Source: Zoogloea sp044344315
GTDB lineage: Bacteria; Pseudomonadota; Gammaproteobacteria; Burkholderiales; Rhodocyclaceae
Reading direction: 5' to 3'
Length of the DNA stretch: 64,000 nt
Assembly (NCBI RefSeq): GCF_044344315.1
Contig: NZ_JBIJDC010000011.1
Location: 1-64,000 of the forward strand
This document shows, in pieces, positions 26,264-34,263 of the stretch (positions within the stretch are counted from its first letter, which is position 1; every line of letters starts with the position of its first letter). Position numbers and translations under genes: made by a program. The notes beneath the pieces were generated by a model. It saw only the letters and a list, made by a program, of their open reading frames with translations. It was not told the origin of the DNA and did not search any database.

Positions 26264-27628
26264 ATGAACACCAAGACCCTCCTCCTCCACCACGCCGACG
26301 TCCTCGTCACCATGGACACCCAGCGCCGTGAGATCCCCGACGGCGCCGTGTTCATCCGCAACGGCATCATCGAAGCCGTCGGCCCCACCACCGAGCTCCC
26401 TGATACCGCCAACGAGATCATCGACCTGCGCGGCCGCATCGTGCTGCCCGGCCTGGTGAATACCCATCACCACATGTATCAGAGCCTGACCCGCGCCGTG
26501 CCCGGGGCCCAGGATGCCGAGCTGTTCGGCTGGCTGCAGACCCTCTACCCCCTGTGGGGCGGGCTGACGCCCGAGATGATCCGGGCCTCCACCCTCACTG
26601 CGATGGCCGAGCTGATCCTGTCGGGCTGCACCACCTCCTCCGACCACCTGTACATCTACCCCAACGGCAGCCGGCTGGACGACAGCATCGAGGCGGCCCG
26701 GGAGATCGGCATGCGCTTTCACGCCTGCCGCGGCAGCATGAGCGTGGGGCGCTCGGCGGGGGGCCTGCCGCCGGACCACCTGGTGGAAGACGAGGCCACT
26801 ATCCTGGCCGACAGCCGCCGCCTCATCGAGACCTGGCATGATCCGGCCCGCCACGCCATGCTGCGGGTGGCCCTGGCGCCCTGTTCGCCCTTCTCGGTGA
26901 GCACCGACCTGATGCGCGAATCGGCCGTGCTGGCGCGCAGCTACGGGGTGTCGCTGCACACCCACCTGGCCGAGAACGACAACGACGTGGCCTACAGCCG
27001 CGCGCGCTTCGGCATGACCCCGGCCGAGTACGCCGAGAGCCTGGGCTGGGTGGGGCCCGATGTGTGGCACGCCCACTGCGTGAAGCTCGACGACGCCGGC
27101 ATCGCCCTGTTTGCCCGCACCGGCACCGGCGTGGCCCACTGCCCCTGCTCCAACATGCGCCTGGCCTCGGGCATCGCCCCCATCCCGGCCATGCGCGCGG
27201 CCGGCGTGGCGGTGGGCCTGGGGGTGGACGGCTCCGCCTCCAACGACGGCGCCGACCTGCTCGGCGAGGCCCGTCAGGCCATGCTGCTGGCCCGGGTCGG
27301 CCACGGCCCGGCGGCCATGAACGCCCGCCAGGCCCTGGAACTGGCCACCTTGGGCGGCGCCCGGGTGCTGGGCCGGGACGACATCGGCGCCCTCGCCCCG
27401 GGCATGAGCGCCGATCTGATCGCCTTCCGCAGCGACACCCTGGCCCTGTCCGGCGGTGCGGTGCACGACCCGGTGGCCGCCCTGGTGTTCTGCGCCCCCG
27501 AGCGCGTGGACATGAGCCTCATCAATGGCCGCCCCGTAGTGATGGACGGCAACCTGCAGACGGTGGACCTGGGGCGCGTGGTCCATCACCATAACCGCCT
27601 CGCCCGCCAGCTGGCTGAAGCCCTGTGA
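26264..27628 (+). CDS. 8-oxoguanine deaminase
   Basis: 454-residue amidohydrolase. Metal-binding HxH is in VNTHHHMYQ (about residue 68). The CTTSSDHLYIYPNGS stretch around 125-140 is characteristic of the P. aeruginosa PA0142 8-oxoguanine deaminase group. Later ligands are in HTHLAENDND, HAHCVKL and GVDGSASNDGADL, also typical of that group and of related s-triazine deaminases. It converts 8-oxoguanine to urate, and may also act on guanine or isocytosine. The start at 26264 has only a weak upstream purine stretch. It overlaps the guanine deaminase gene by 4 nt. Confidence 0.9.
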   Translation: MNTKTLLLHHADVLVTMDTQRREIPDGAVFIRNGIIEAVGPTTELPDTANEIIDLRGRIVLPGLVNTHHHMYQSLTRAVPGAQDAELFGWLQTLYPLWGGLTPEMIRASTLTAMAELILSGCTTSSDHLYIYPNGSRLDDSIEAAREIGMRFHACRGSMSVGRSAGGLPPDHLVEDEATILADSRRLIETWHDPARHAMLRVALAPCSPFSVSTDLMRESAVLARSYGVSLHTHLAENDNDVAYSRARFGMTPAEYAESLGWVGPDVWHAHCVKLDDAGIALFARTGTGVAHCPCSNMRLASGIAPIPAMRAAGVAVGLGVDGSASNDGADLLGEARQAMLLARVGHGPAAMNARQALELATLGGARVLGRDDIGALAPGMSADLIAFRSDTLALSGGAVHDPVAALVFCAPERVDMSLINGRPVVMDGNLQTVDLGRVVHHHNRLARQLAEAL

Positions 27629-28950
27629 AGCCCATGCCCGACACCCACGTCCTGGTCCGCGGCCAGATCCTCCACTACCTGAACGACCCCGGCCCGACGG
27701 ACGACCCGAGCGCCTGGGAGTTCTTCGACGACGGCGCCCTGTGGATCACCAACGGCCACATCCGCGCCGCCGGCCCCTGGGCCGCCATCCGCGCCAACAT
27801 GCCCCCGGCCATCCGCGACGCCGCCACCTTCCACGACCACCGCGGCAAGCTGGTGCTGCCCGGCCTGGTGGACACCCACATCCACTACCCCCAGGCCGGG
27901 GTGATCGGCTCCTATGGGCGGCAGCTGCTGGACTGGCTCAACGACTACACCTTCCCTGCCGAAGCCCGCTTTGCCGACTACGCTGTGGCCGAGAAGACCG
28001 CCGCCTTCGTGGTGGACCGCCTGCTCGCCCACGGCACCACCACCGCCTCGGTGTTCGCCACCGTGCATGCCCACTCGGTGGACGCCTTCTTCCGGGCCGC
28101 CGAGGCAAAGAAGCTGCGCATGCTGTGCGGCAAGGTGCTGATGGACCGCCACTGCCCCGACACCCTGAGCGACACCGCCGAATCAGGCCGCGCCGACAGC
28201 CAGGCCCTGATCGAACGCTGGCACGGCAAGGGCCGCCTGGGCTACACCCTGACCCCGCGCTTCGCCCCCACCTCGACCCGCGAGCAACTGCAGGCCACCG
28301 GCGAACTCTTCGCCTCCCGCCCCGACCTGCACCTGCAGACCCACCTGGCCGAAAACCGCGCCGAGATCGACTGGGTACGGCAGCTCTTCCCCGAACGCAG
28401 CAGCTACCTGGACGTCTACGCCCACTACGGCCTGCTCGCCCCACGCACGATCTACGGCCACTGCATCCACCTCTCCGACGCCGAACGCCGCGACATGGCC
28501 GCCAGCGGCGCCGCCGCTGCCTTCTGCCCCACCTCCAACTTCTTCCTCGGCAGCGGCGCCTTCGACTACGCCGCCAGCACCGCCACCGGCCTGCGCGTGG
28601 GCCTCGCCACCGACGTGGGCGGCGGCACCGGCTTCAGCCTGATCCGCACCCTCGGCCAGGCCTACGAGGCCAGCCAGATCCACGGCACCCCGCTATCCGC
28701 CATGCGCGGCTGGTACCTCGCCACCCTGGGCGGCGCCCGTGCCCTCTACCTGGACGACCACATCGGCAACTTCCAGCCCGGCCACGAAGCCGACTTCACC
28801 GTCCTCGACTGGACCGCCACCCCGGAACTCGCCTGGCGCATGGACAACACCCGCAGCCTGGCGGAAAGGCTGTTCGCGCTGATGATTCTGGGGGACGAGA
28901 GATGCGTGGTGGCGACGCATGTGATGGGGGAGCGGGTGGGGCCGGGCTGA
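27625..28950 (+). CDS. guaD: Guanine deaminase (amidohydrolase type)
   Basis: 441 residues, the usual GuaD length, converting guanine to xanthine. Zinc ligands and active-site residues are visible in PGLVDTHIHYPQ, GHCIHLSD, QTHLAENRAEIDWV and ATDVGGGTGFSLI. SNFFLGSGAFDY is the guanine-recognition region of the family. GTG start within the preceding stop (GTGA); an ATG nine bases on is the alternative. With xanthine dehydrogenase it completes guanine to urate conversion. Confidence 0.95.
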   Translation: MKPMPDTHVLVRGQILHYLNDPGPTDDPSAWEFFDDGALWITNGHIRAAGPWAAIRANMPPAIRDAATFHDHRGKLVLPGLVDTHIHYPQAGVIGSYGRQLLDWLNDYTFPAEARFADYAVAEKTAAFVVDRLLAHGTTTASVFATVHAHSVDAFFRAAEAKKLRMLCGKVLMDRHCPDTLSDTAESGRADSQALIERWHGKGRLGYTLTPRFAPTSTREQLQATGELFASRPDLHLQTHLAENRAEIDWVRQLFPERSSYLDVYAHYGLLAPRTIYGHCIHLSDAERRDMAASGAAAAFCPTSNFFLGSGAFDYAASTATGLRVGLATDVGGGTGFSLIRTLGQAYEASQIHGTPLSAMRGWYLATLGGARALYLDDHIGNFQPGHEADFTVLDWTATPELAWRMDNTRSLAERLFALMILGDERCVVATHVMGERVGPG

Positions 28951-29036
28951 GGCCGGCAACAGAGCTCCTGCCAGGAAGATTGCCTTACGATGGGGCCGAT
29001 GGCACATTGGCCCCCGTTCCTCCCGGCAACTACATC

Positions 29037-29699
29037 ATGCCCCGCCCGCAGCCCATTCTCACTGTCGACGCCGTTCTACTGACCCTCGAGGACGGCCAGC
29101 TCAAAGTCGCCCTGCATGAGCGCACGGCAGATCCCTTCAAGGGCATCAAGGCCCTGCCAGGGGGCTTCGTCCATCCGGAGGAGGATAGCTGCGCCCTCGA
29201 CACCGCTTATCGAGTCCTTCGCCAGAAGACGGGCTTCATCCCTCGTCATCTGGAACAGCTCTGCGTGTTCTCCGGCCCGGAGCGCGATCCCCGAGGCTGG
29301 TCAGTCAGCATCGCCTTTGTGGCCCTGTCCCCCATCGATGCGCTGCGCAGTAGTGGCTCACCCGTGTTCAGCTACGCGCGGGTGGACGCACTGCCCGAAC
29401 TGGCCTTCGATCACCGGGAGATCGTCGCCCAGGCAGTCCAGCGCCTGCGCAGCAAGGCGGGCTATTCATCCCTGCCCTGCGCGCTGCTGCCCGAACGCTT
29501 CACCCTCCGGGAGCTGCAGGAAGTCTATGAACAGGTGCTCGGGCAAACGCTGGACAAGTCCAGCTTTCGTCGCAAGATTGACGAACTGGCTTTCGTGACG
29601 CCCAGCGAGGAATTCACTGCAGGCACCCACCGCCCGGCCCGGCTGTACTCCTTCCAGGGCTACACGGCCTTCGACCGCAGCCTGACCACCCGCAAGTAG
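29037..29699 (+). CDS. nrtR: NrtR, Nudix-related transcriptional regulator of NAD salvage
   Basis: 220 residues. The N-terminal Nudix-fold domain (residues 1-140) begins ILTVDAVLLTLEDGQLKVAL and has a degenerate Nudix box: GGFVHPEE is kept, but the REUxEE core reads YRVLRQKTG and lacks catalytic glutamates. That is typical of the regulator, which senses ADP-ribose rather than hydrolysing it. The C-terminal winged helix (about 150-215) holds FTLRELQEVYEQVLG and SSFRRKIDEL. It sits upstream of a PRPP-synthetase-like gene and nadV, with two palindromic operators between, so it very likely represses that pair and responds to NAD metabolites. Confidence 0.92.
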   Translation: MPRPQPILTVDAVLLTLEDGQLKVALHERTADPFKGIKALPGGFVHPEEDSCALDTAYRVLRQKTGFIPRHLEQLCVFSGPERDPRGWSVSIAFVALSPIDALRSSGSPVFSYARVDALPELAFDHREIVAQAVQRLRSKAGYSSLPCALLPERFTLRELQEVYEQVLGQTLDKSSFRRKIDELAFVTPSEEFTAGTHRPARLYSFQGYTAFDRSLTTRK

Positions 29700-29763
29700 A
29701 ACGCCGACGGCATCCATCCTTTCCGTAGCACCTGAAAACAAGAGAAAATGACGAAGGAATATC

Positions 29764-29804
29764 TTTAATCCAGTTAGTTGCAAATTACAACTAACTGGAT
29801 TAAA
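29764..29804. promoter_or_regulatory. NrtR operator 1 (17-bp arm perfect palindrome)
   Basis: TTTAATCCAGTTAGTTG (29764-29780) and its exact inverse (29788-29804) flank a 7-nt centre. The core TTAGTTG-N7-CAACTAA is repeated in operator 2. Likely NrtR site controlling the prs-like/nadV operon. Confidence 0.85.
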
Positions 29805-29815
29805 GTGCGAACCAC

Positions 29816-29836
29816 TTAGTTGCACATCGCAACTAA
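29816..29836. promoter_or_regulatory. NrtR operator 2
   Basis: TTAGTTGC (29816-29823) and GCAACTAA (29829-29836) form the same TTAGTTG-N7-CAACTAA core. Its centre is 42 bp from that of operator 1, four helical turns, so two dimers could bind one DNA face. It abuts the AAAGGAG site of the next gene (29838-29844). Confidence 0.82.
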
Positions 29837-29852
29837 CAAAGGAGCCGCCGTC

Positions 29853-30695
29853 ATGCTTTCTGTTGAACTTCGCTACCCTCGCAGCACGCAAACGCTCTGT
29901 CAGTGCGTTCCGGAGGTTTTCCGCTTTCCTGGGGGAGAGATCCAGGTGCGTCTGGCCATCGATCCGGAAGGCCTCTCCGCAATCCGCATTCACGCCCTGC
30001 TGCGCAGCGCGGACAACGTCATGGCCTTGCTGCTGCTGACCAATGCCCTGCGCCAGCAGGCCGGCGGGCAGACGCCCATTGATCTGGACATGCCCTACAT
30101 TCCCTACGCCCGCCAGGACAGGGTCTGCAATCCGGGCGAAGCCCTGTCGATCAAGGTGTTCTGCTCACTCATCAATGCCCAGGACTATCGCACCGTCACC
30201 ATCACCGACCCCCACAGCGATGTGGCCCCGGCCCTTCTGGACCGGGTCCGGGTGCGGGATGTATCTGTGTTCGTGCAGCAAGTGCTGGAAGACCCTGCCT
30301 TCAAGAACGGGGTGACGCTGCTGGCACCCGATGCGGGCGCCCTGCGGCGAGTTCAGGATCTGGCACGCCGGTTGGGCATTGATCAGGTGGTATCCGCGCG
30401 CAAGCAGCGCGACCCACGGACAGGGCGCATCACGGGCCTGGAGCTGGCCGCGCCCCTGCCGCCGACGCACCCCGTGCTGGTGGTGGATGACATCTGCGAT
30501 GGCGGCCGGACCTTCCTGGAGCTTGCTGCCGCGATGCCTTTCATACCGGAGGGCGGACGCTTCCTCTACATCACCCACGCCATTTTCAGTCAGGGGCCAG
30601 CAGCACTCCTCGCCGCCTATGACAAAGTCTTCACCCCCTACGACTGGACCCACTCCCGTGTCCCGGGCCTGGTCACCCTGAACCAAGGAGCCTGA
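29853..30695 (+). CDS. Ribose-phosphate pyrophosphokinase-like protein (NadV-linked type)
   Basis: 280 residues, shorter than housekeeping Prs (about 310). It keeps the ARQDR element, DPHSD in place of the usual DLH...Q segment, a pyrophosphate-loop-like APDAGALRR and the PRPP-binding VLVVDDICDGGRT near residue 215. It would make PRPP from ribose 5-phosphate and ATP to feed the adjacent nicotinamide phosphoribosyltransferase. Start ATG 29853 follows AAAGGAG and lies immediately downstream of the second NrtR operator. Two nucleotides separate it from nadV. The divergent motifs leave some doubt about kinetics and regulation. Confidence 0.88.
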   Translation: MLSVELRYPRSTQTLCQCVPEVFRFPGGEIQVRLAIDPEGLSAIRIHALLRSADNVMALLLLTNALRQQAGGQTPIDLDMPYIPYARQDRVCNPGEALSIKVFCSLINAQDYRTVTITDPHSDVAPALLDRVRVRDVSVFVQQVLEDPAFKNGVTLLAPDAGALRRVQDLARRLGIDQVVSARKQRDPRTGRITGLELAAPLPPTHPVLVVDDICDGGRTFLELAAAMPFIPEGGRFLYITHAIFSQGPAALLAAYDKVFTPYDWTHSRVPGLVTLNQGA

Positions 30696-30697
30696 TC

Positions 30698-32329
30698 ATG
30701 TACTCGCTGTTCGCACCGACTGCCCTGGATTTCTACAAGACCGGGCACATCTTCCAGTATCCCCAGGGCACCACCGAGGTTTACTCCAACTGGACACCCC
30801 GCTCGGACCGGCTTGCACCTGTCATCCGGGAGAGCCTTGACGGCCTGCCCGCCTTCGACGGAAGGGTGGTGTGGTTTGGCCTCCAGGCCTTCATGCAGGC
30901 CTTCCTGATCGATAGCTGGAAGCAGAGCTTCTTCGACCAAGCTCGCGACGTGGCAGTACGCCGTTACAAGCGACGCATGGACACCGCACTGGGTGACGGC
31001 GCAGTACCGGTCACCCACATCGAGGCCTTGCACGCGCTCGGCTATCTGCCGGTGGAAATTCGCGCCCTGCCCGAAGGGAGCCTCATCCCCATGCGCGTAC
31101 CTGCCCTTACCATCGTGAACACCTTGCCGGAGTTCTTCTGGGTGACCAATTACCTGGAGACGGCCATGAGTGCCGAACTCTGGAAAGCATCGACCGTGGC
31201 CACCATCGCCCGGGAGTTCCGTCGCCTGTTCGAGCACTACGCGGCGCTCACGGGCACTCCCGCCGAGTTCGTACCCTGGCAGGGCCACGACTTTTCGATG
31301 CGGGGGATCGACGGCATCGAGAGGGCGATGGTTAGCGGCGCGGCTCACTTGCTGTCCTTCACCGGCACCGACACGGTATCGGCCATCGACTTCCTGGAGG
31401 AGTACTACGGCGCCGATGCCGAGACCGAACTCATCGGCGGCTCCGTACCGGCAACGGAACACAGCGTGATGTGCATGGGGCTCGAGGCCTCCGAGCAGGA
31501 CACCATCCGGCGGCTGATCACCGAGGTCTATCCGGCGGGCATCGTGTCCATCGTGAGTGACACCTGGAACTTCTGGAAAGTCATCACCGAATGCGCAGAA
31601 GCCTTGCGCCCGGAGATCCTCGCCCGACGCCCGGACGCCCTGGGCAACGCGAAGGTCGTTTTCCGCCCGGACAGCGGCGATCCGGTGCTGATCCTGACCG
31701 GCCTCACGACAACCGTCATCGACACGGCCGAGGAGGTTGATCAGGTGAGCACTGAAACTGTCTGCCTGGCGGGCCGCTACTTCGTGGTGGATCGGAAGGA
31801 CGGAAAAGCACAGTTGGGAGCCGAGGTTTCGACTGCCGAAGTAAAAGGGGCCGTGGAATGCCTGTGGGACCTATTCGGCGGCAGCCTGACGGCTACCGGC
31901 CACAGGCTTCTGAACCCGCGGGTCGGCCTGATCTACGGTGATTCGATCACCCTGGAGCGCGGTCAGCGCATCCTGGCCCGGTTGGCGGCCAAGGGCTTTG
32001 CCTCGGGCAACGTGGTGTTCGGCATCGGCTCCTACACCTACCAGTACCTGACCCGCGACTGCTTCGGCTGGGCCATGAAGGCCACCGCCGGCGTCGTGAA
32101 CGGTAGCGTACGGGAGTTGGTCAAGGATCCGGTGACAGACAACGGCACCAAGCGCTCGGCGCGAGGTTATCTGCGGGTCGTCATCGACGACGGGCGCTAT
32201 GTTCTCCGTGATCGGCAAGCACGCCAGGACAGCCTGCAGGGCGAACTGCGCCCCGTCTTCCGGGATGGCCGAATGCTGGGCAGGACCACTTTGGCAGAGA
32301 TTCGCGCCCGGCTTCGGGGAGCTGATTGA
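30698..32329 (+). CDS. nadV: Nicotinamide phosphoribosyltransferase NadV
   Basis: 543 residues of the NAMPT/NadV family, forming NMN from nicotinamide and PRPP, the first step of nondeamidating NAD salvage. Family motifs include YKTGHIFQYPQGT near the N-terminus, WQGHDFSMRGIDG, GAAHLLSFTGTDTV, GSVPATEHSV, RPDSGDPVLIL (ribose-phosphate binding) and GNVVFGIGSYTYQYLTRD. It is longer than typical NadV (about 460-500), the excess lying mostly at the C-terminus. Cotranscribed with the PRPP-synthetase-like gene under NrtR operators. Confidence 0.95.
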   Translation: MYSLFAPTALDFYKTGHIFQYPQGTTEVYSNWTPRSDRLAPVIRESLDGLPAFDGRVVWFGLQAFMQAFLIDSWKQSFFDQARDVAVRRYKRRMDTALGDGAVPVTHIEALHALGYLPVEIRALPEGSLIPMRVPALTIVNTLPEFFWVTNYLETAMSAELWKASTVATIAREFRRLFEHYAALTGTPAEFVPWQGHDFSMRGIDGIERAMVSGAAHLLSFTGTDTVSAIDFLEEYYGADAETELIGGSVPATEHSVMCMGLEASEQDTIRRLITEVYPAGIVSIVSDTWNFWKVITECAEALRPEILARRPDALGNAKVVFRPDSGDPVLILTGLTTTVIDTAEEVDQVSTETVCLAGRYFVVDRKDGKAQLGAEVSTAEVKGAVECLWDLFGGSLTATGHRLLNPRVGLIYGDSITLERGQRILARLAAKGFASGNVVFGIGSYTYQYLTRDCFGWAMKATAGVVNGSVRELVKDPVTDNGTKRSARGYLRVVIDDGRYVLRDRQARQDSLQGELRPVFRDGRMLGRTTLAEIRARLRGAD

Positions 32330-32334
32330 GCAGG

Positions 32335-32374
32335 CGCCTGGCCTCCGACATGCCATGACGTCGGAGGCCAGGCG
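32335..32374 (+). terminator. Strong hairpin after nadV
   Basis: A perfect 15-bp stem (CGCCTGGCCTCCGAC and its inverse) with a 10-nt loop, 5 nt after the nadV stop. There is no clear U-tract, so it may stabilise the transcript end or work bidirectionally between the convergent nadV and DUF805 genes. Confidence 0.6.
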
Positions 32375-32401
32375 ATCCACCGCCTTTAAGGGCCGTGGGT
32401 A

Positions 32402-32767
32402 TCACCCCGGCAAGGCCAAGCCCTTCGGATTCGGCCCATACTCGTTGCTCCCCTCCTGGCTGTCCTGCACCGCAAAGTAGATCAGCACCAGCGCGCCGAT
32501 GATGGGGATGATCATCAGCAGGGCCCACCAGCCGGATTTGCCGATGTCGTGGAGGCGGCGCACCGTGACGCCGACGCTGGGCAGCAGCACGCCGAGGCTG
32601 TAGATGCCCGACAGCACGTCGCCCATGCCGCCCTCACCACCGCCGCCAACCAGCTGCAGCACGACCATGATGATCAGGTTGAAGAGGGTGAACATCCAGT
32701 ATTCCTTGCGCTGGGCACGCCCCTTGAAATCGGCGTACTGCTTGAGTGCTTTCAGATACCACTGCAT
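32402..32767 (-). CDS. DUF805 inner-membrane protein
   Basis: 121 residues with the DUF805 pattern: MQWYLKALKQYADFKGRAQR at the N-terminus, KEYWMFTLFN, a first hydrophobic helix, RLHDIGKSGWWAL and a last membrane segment. About three to four membrane segments. Function of the family is unknown. The much longer frame on this strand is an artefact of GC-rich sequence; start 32767 has AGGGAG upstream. Convergent with nadV. Confidence 0.88.
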   Translation of the reverse strand: MQWYLKALKQYADFKGRAQRKEYWMFTLFNLIIMVVLQLVGGGGEGGMGDVLSGIYSLGVLLPSVGVTVRRLHDIGKSGWWALLMIIPIIGALVLIYFAVQDSQEGSNEYGPNPKGLALPG

Positions 32768-32908
32768 GGAGATCTCCCTGTGCATGTCAAAAGGATGGGC
32801 CTGAGGGAAAGATAGCATGCCCCGGATGACGGGTTGCCGGGGCGGATGGGCTTTCCTTCGTCCGCCAGCCGGGCTACCTTCGGGCACCACCCCGTTCTGC
32901 CGCCTTCC

Positions 32909-34105
32909 ATGCCGCCCATCCTCCGTGCCCTTGAATCCCGCAATTACCGCATCTACTTTGCCGGCCAGCTGATTTCCCTGGCGGGCACCTGGATGCAGCA
33001 GGTGGCCATGGTGTGGCTGGCCTACCGCCTCACCGGGTCGGCGCTGGTGCTGGGCGTGGTGGGCTTTGCCAGCCAGATCCCCATCCTGGTGTTCAGCGCC
33101 ATCGGTGGCGTGATCACCGACCGCTTCGACAAGCGGCGCCTGCTGCTGGCCACCCAGGCCCTGTCCATGGTGCAGGCCCTCGGGCTGGCGGCGCTGGCCT
33201 GGCAGGGCAGCGCAACCCCGGCGCACCTGATTGCGCTGGCCTTCGGGCTGGGCCTGATCAATGCGCTGGACGTGCCGACCCGCCAGGCCATCGCGGTGCA
33301 ACTGGTGGACAACAAGGCCGACCTGCCCAACGCCATCGCCCTGAACTCCTTTCTGATGAACGCGGCGCGCTTTGTCGGCCCGAGCCTGGCCGGCTTTGTG
33401 GTGGCGCTGGCCGGCGAGGCGGTGTGCTTCCTGCTCAACGGGCTGTCCTACCTGGCGGTGCTGCTGGCGCTGCTGGCCATCCGCCTGCCGGCCGGCGAGG
33501 CGCGCAAGCCCCCCGCACCGCCCCTCCAGGCCCTGCGCGAGGGCCTGGCCTACGCTGCCGGGCAGGCGGAGATCCGCGCCTCGCTGCTGGTGGTGGCCAC
33601 CACCAGCTTTCTGGCCGCGCCCTACGTGGTGCTGATGCCGCTGTTCGCCCGGGAGATCTTCGGCGGCGACGCCCGCCTGTACGGGCTGCTGCTGGGCTGC
33701 TCGGGCGCCGGCTCCCTGCTCGGCAGCGCCTACCTGGCCAGCCGCCAGGACACCACCGGCCTGACCCGCAAGGTGGCCCTGGCGGCGCCGGTGGTGGGAG
33801 TCTGCGTGGCCCTGTTCGCCCTGTCCCCGGCCCTGTGGATGGCTGTGCCGGTGCTGCTGGGATTGGGGTTGGCGATCATCGTTACGGTGGCGGGCAGCAA
33901 TACGCTGATCCAGACCCGGGTGGACAATGCCTTCCGGGGCCGCGTGATGGCCCTGTTCACCATGGCCTTTCTGGGCGTCGCCCCCTTGGGCAGCTTTGTG
34001 GTGGGCAGCCTGGCCCATGCCGTCGGCGTTCGCCCGACCCTGGTGCTGTGCGGCCTGCTGACGGTGGCGGCCGGCCTGTACTACCGGCGTCGGACAGCCC
34101 GCTGA
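32909..34105 (+). CDS. MFS transporter (EntS/MFS_3-like exporter)
   Basis: 398-residue protein with about 12 hydrophobic segments. The opening LRALESRNYRIYFAGQLISL and WMQQVAMVWLAYRLTGSALVLG are typical of MFS_3 (EntS-like) proteins, and motif A reads GGVITDRFDKRRLLL. Such proteins export siderophores or small metabolites; no substrate is suggested by the neighbours. Start ATG 32909 is chosen to match the family N-terminus over the ATG at 32834. Confidence 0.85.
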   Translation: MPPILRALESRNYRIYFAGQLISLAGTWMQQVAMVWLAYRLTGSALVLGVVGFASQIPILVFSAIGGVITDRFDKRRLLLATQALSMVQALGLAALAWQGSATPAHLIALAFGLGLINALDVPTRQAIAVQLVDNKADLPNAIALNSFLMNAARFVGPSLAGFVVALAGEAVCFLLNGLSYLAVLLALLAIRLPAGEARKPPAPPLQALREGLAYAAGQAEIRASLLVVATTSFLAAPYVVLMPLFAREIFGGDARLYGLLLGCSGAGSLLGSAYLASRQDTTGLTRKVALAAPVVGVCVALFALSPALWMAVPVLLGLGLAIIVTVAGSNTLIQTRVDNAFRGRVMALFTMAFLGVAPLGSFVVGSLAHAVGVRPTLVLCGLLTVAAGLYYRRRTAR

Positions 34106-34263
34106 GACAGGGCCACCCGGCCCCGAAACGGGCAACCCATATTGAGTATCTCTGCAGCACGGGCCCAGCCCAAGTGCCCATAATGGGCTTTTCAGCCTTG
34201 CGGGGGTCGGCCGGGAGCCCGTATTTTGTGAGCCGGACAACAATAATTCCAAGGGGAACCCCC

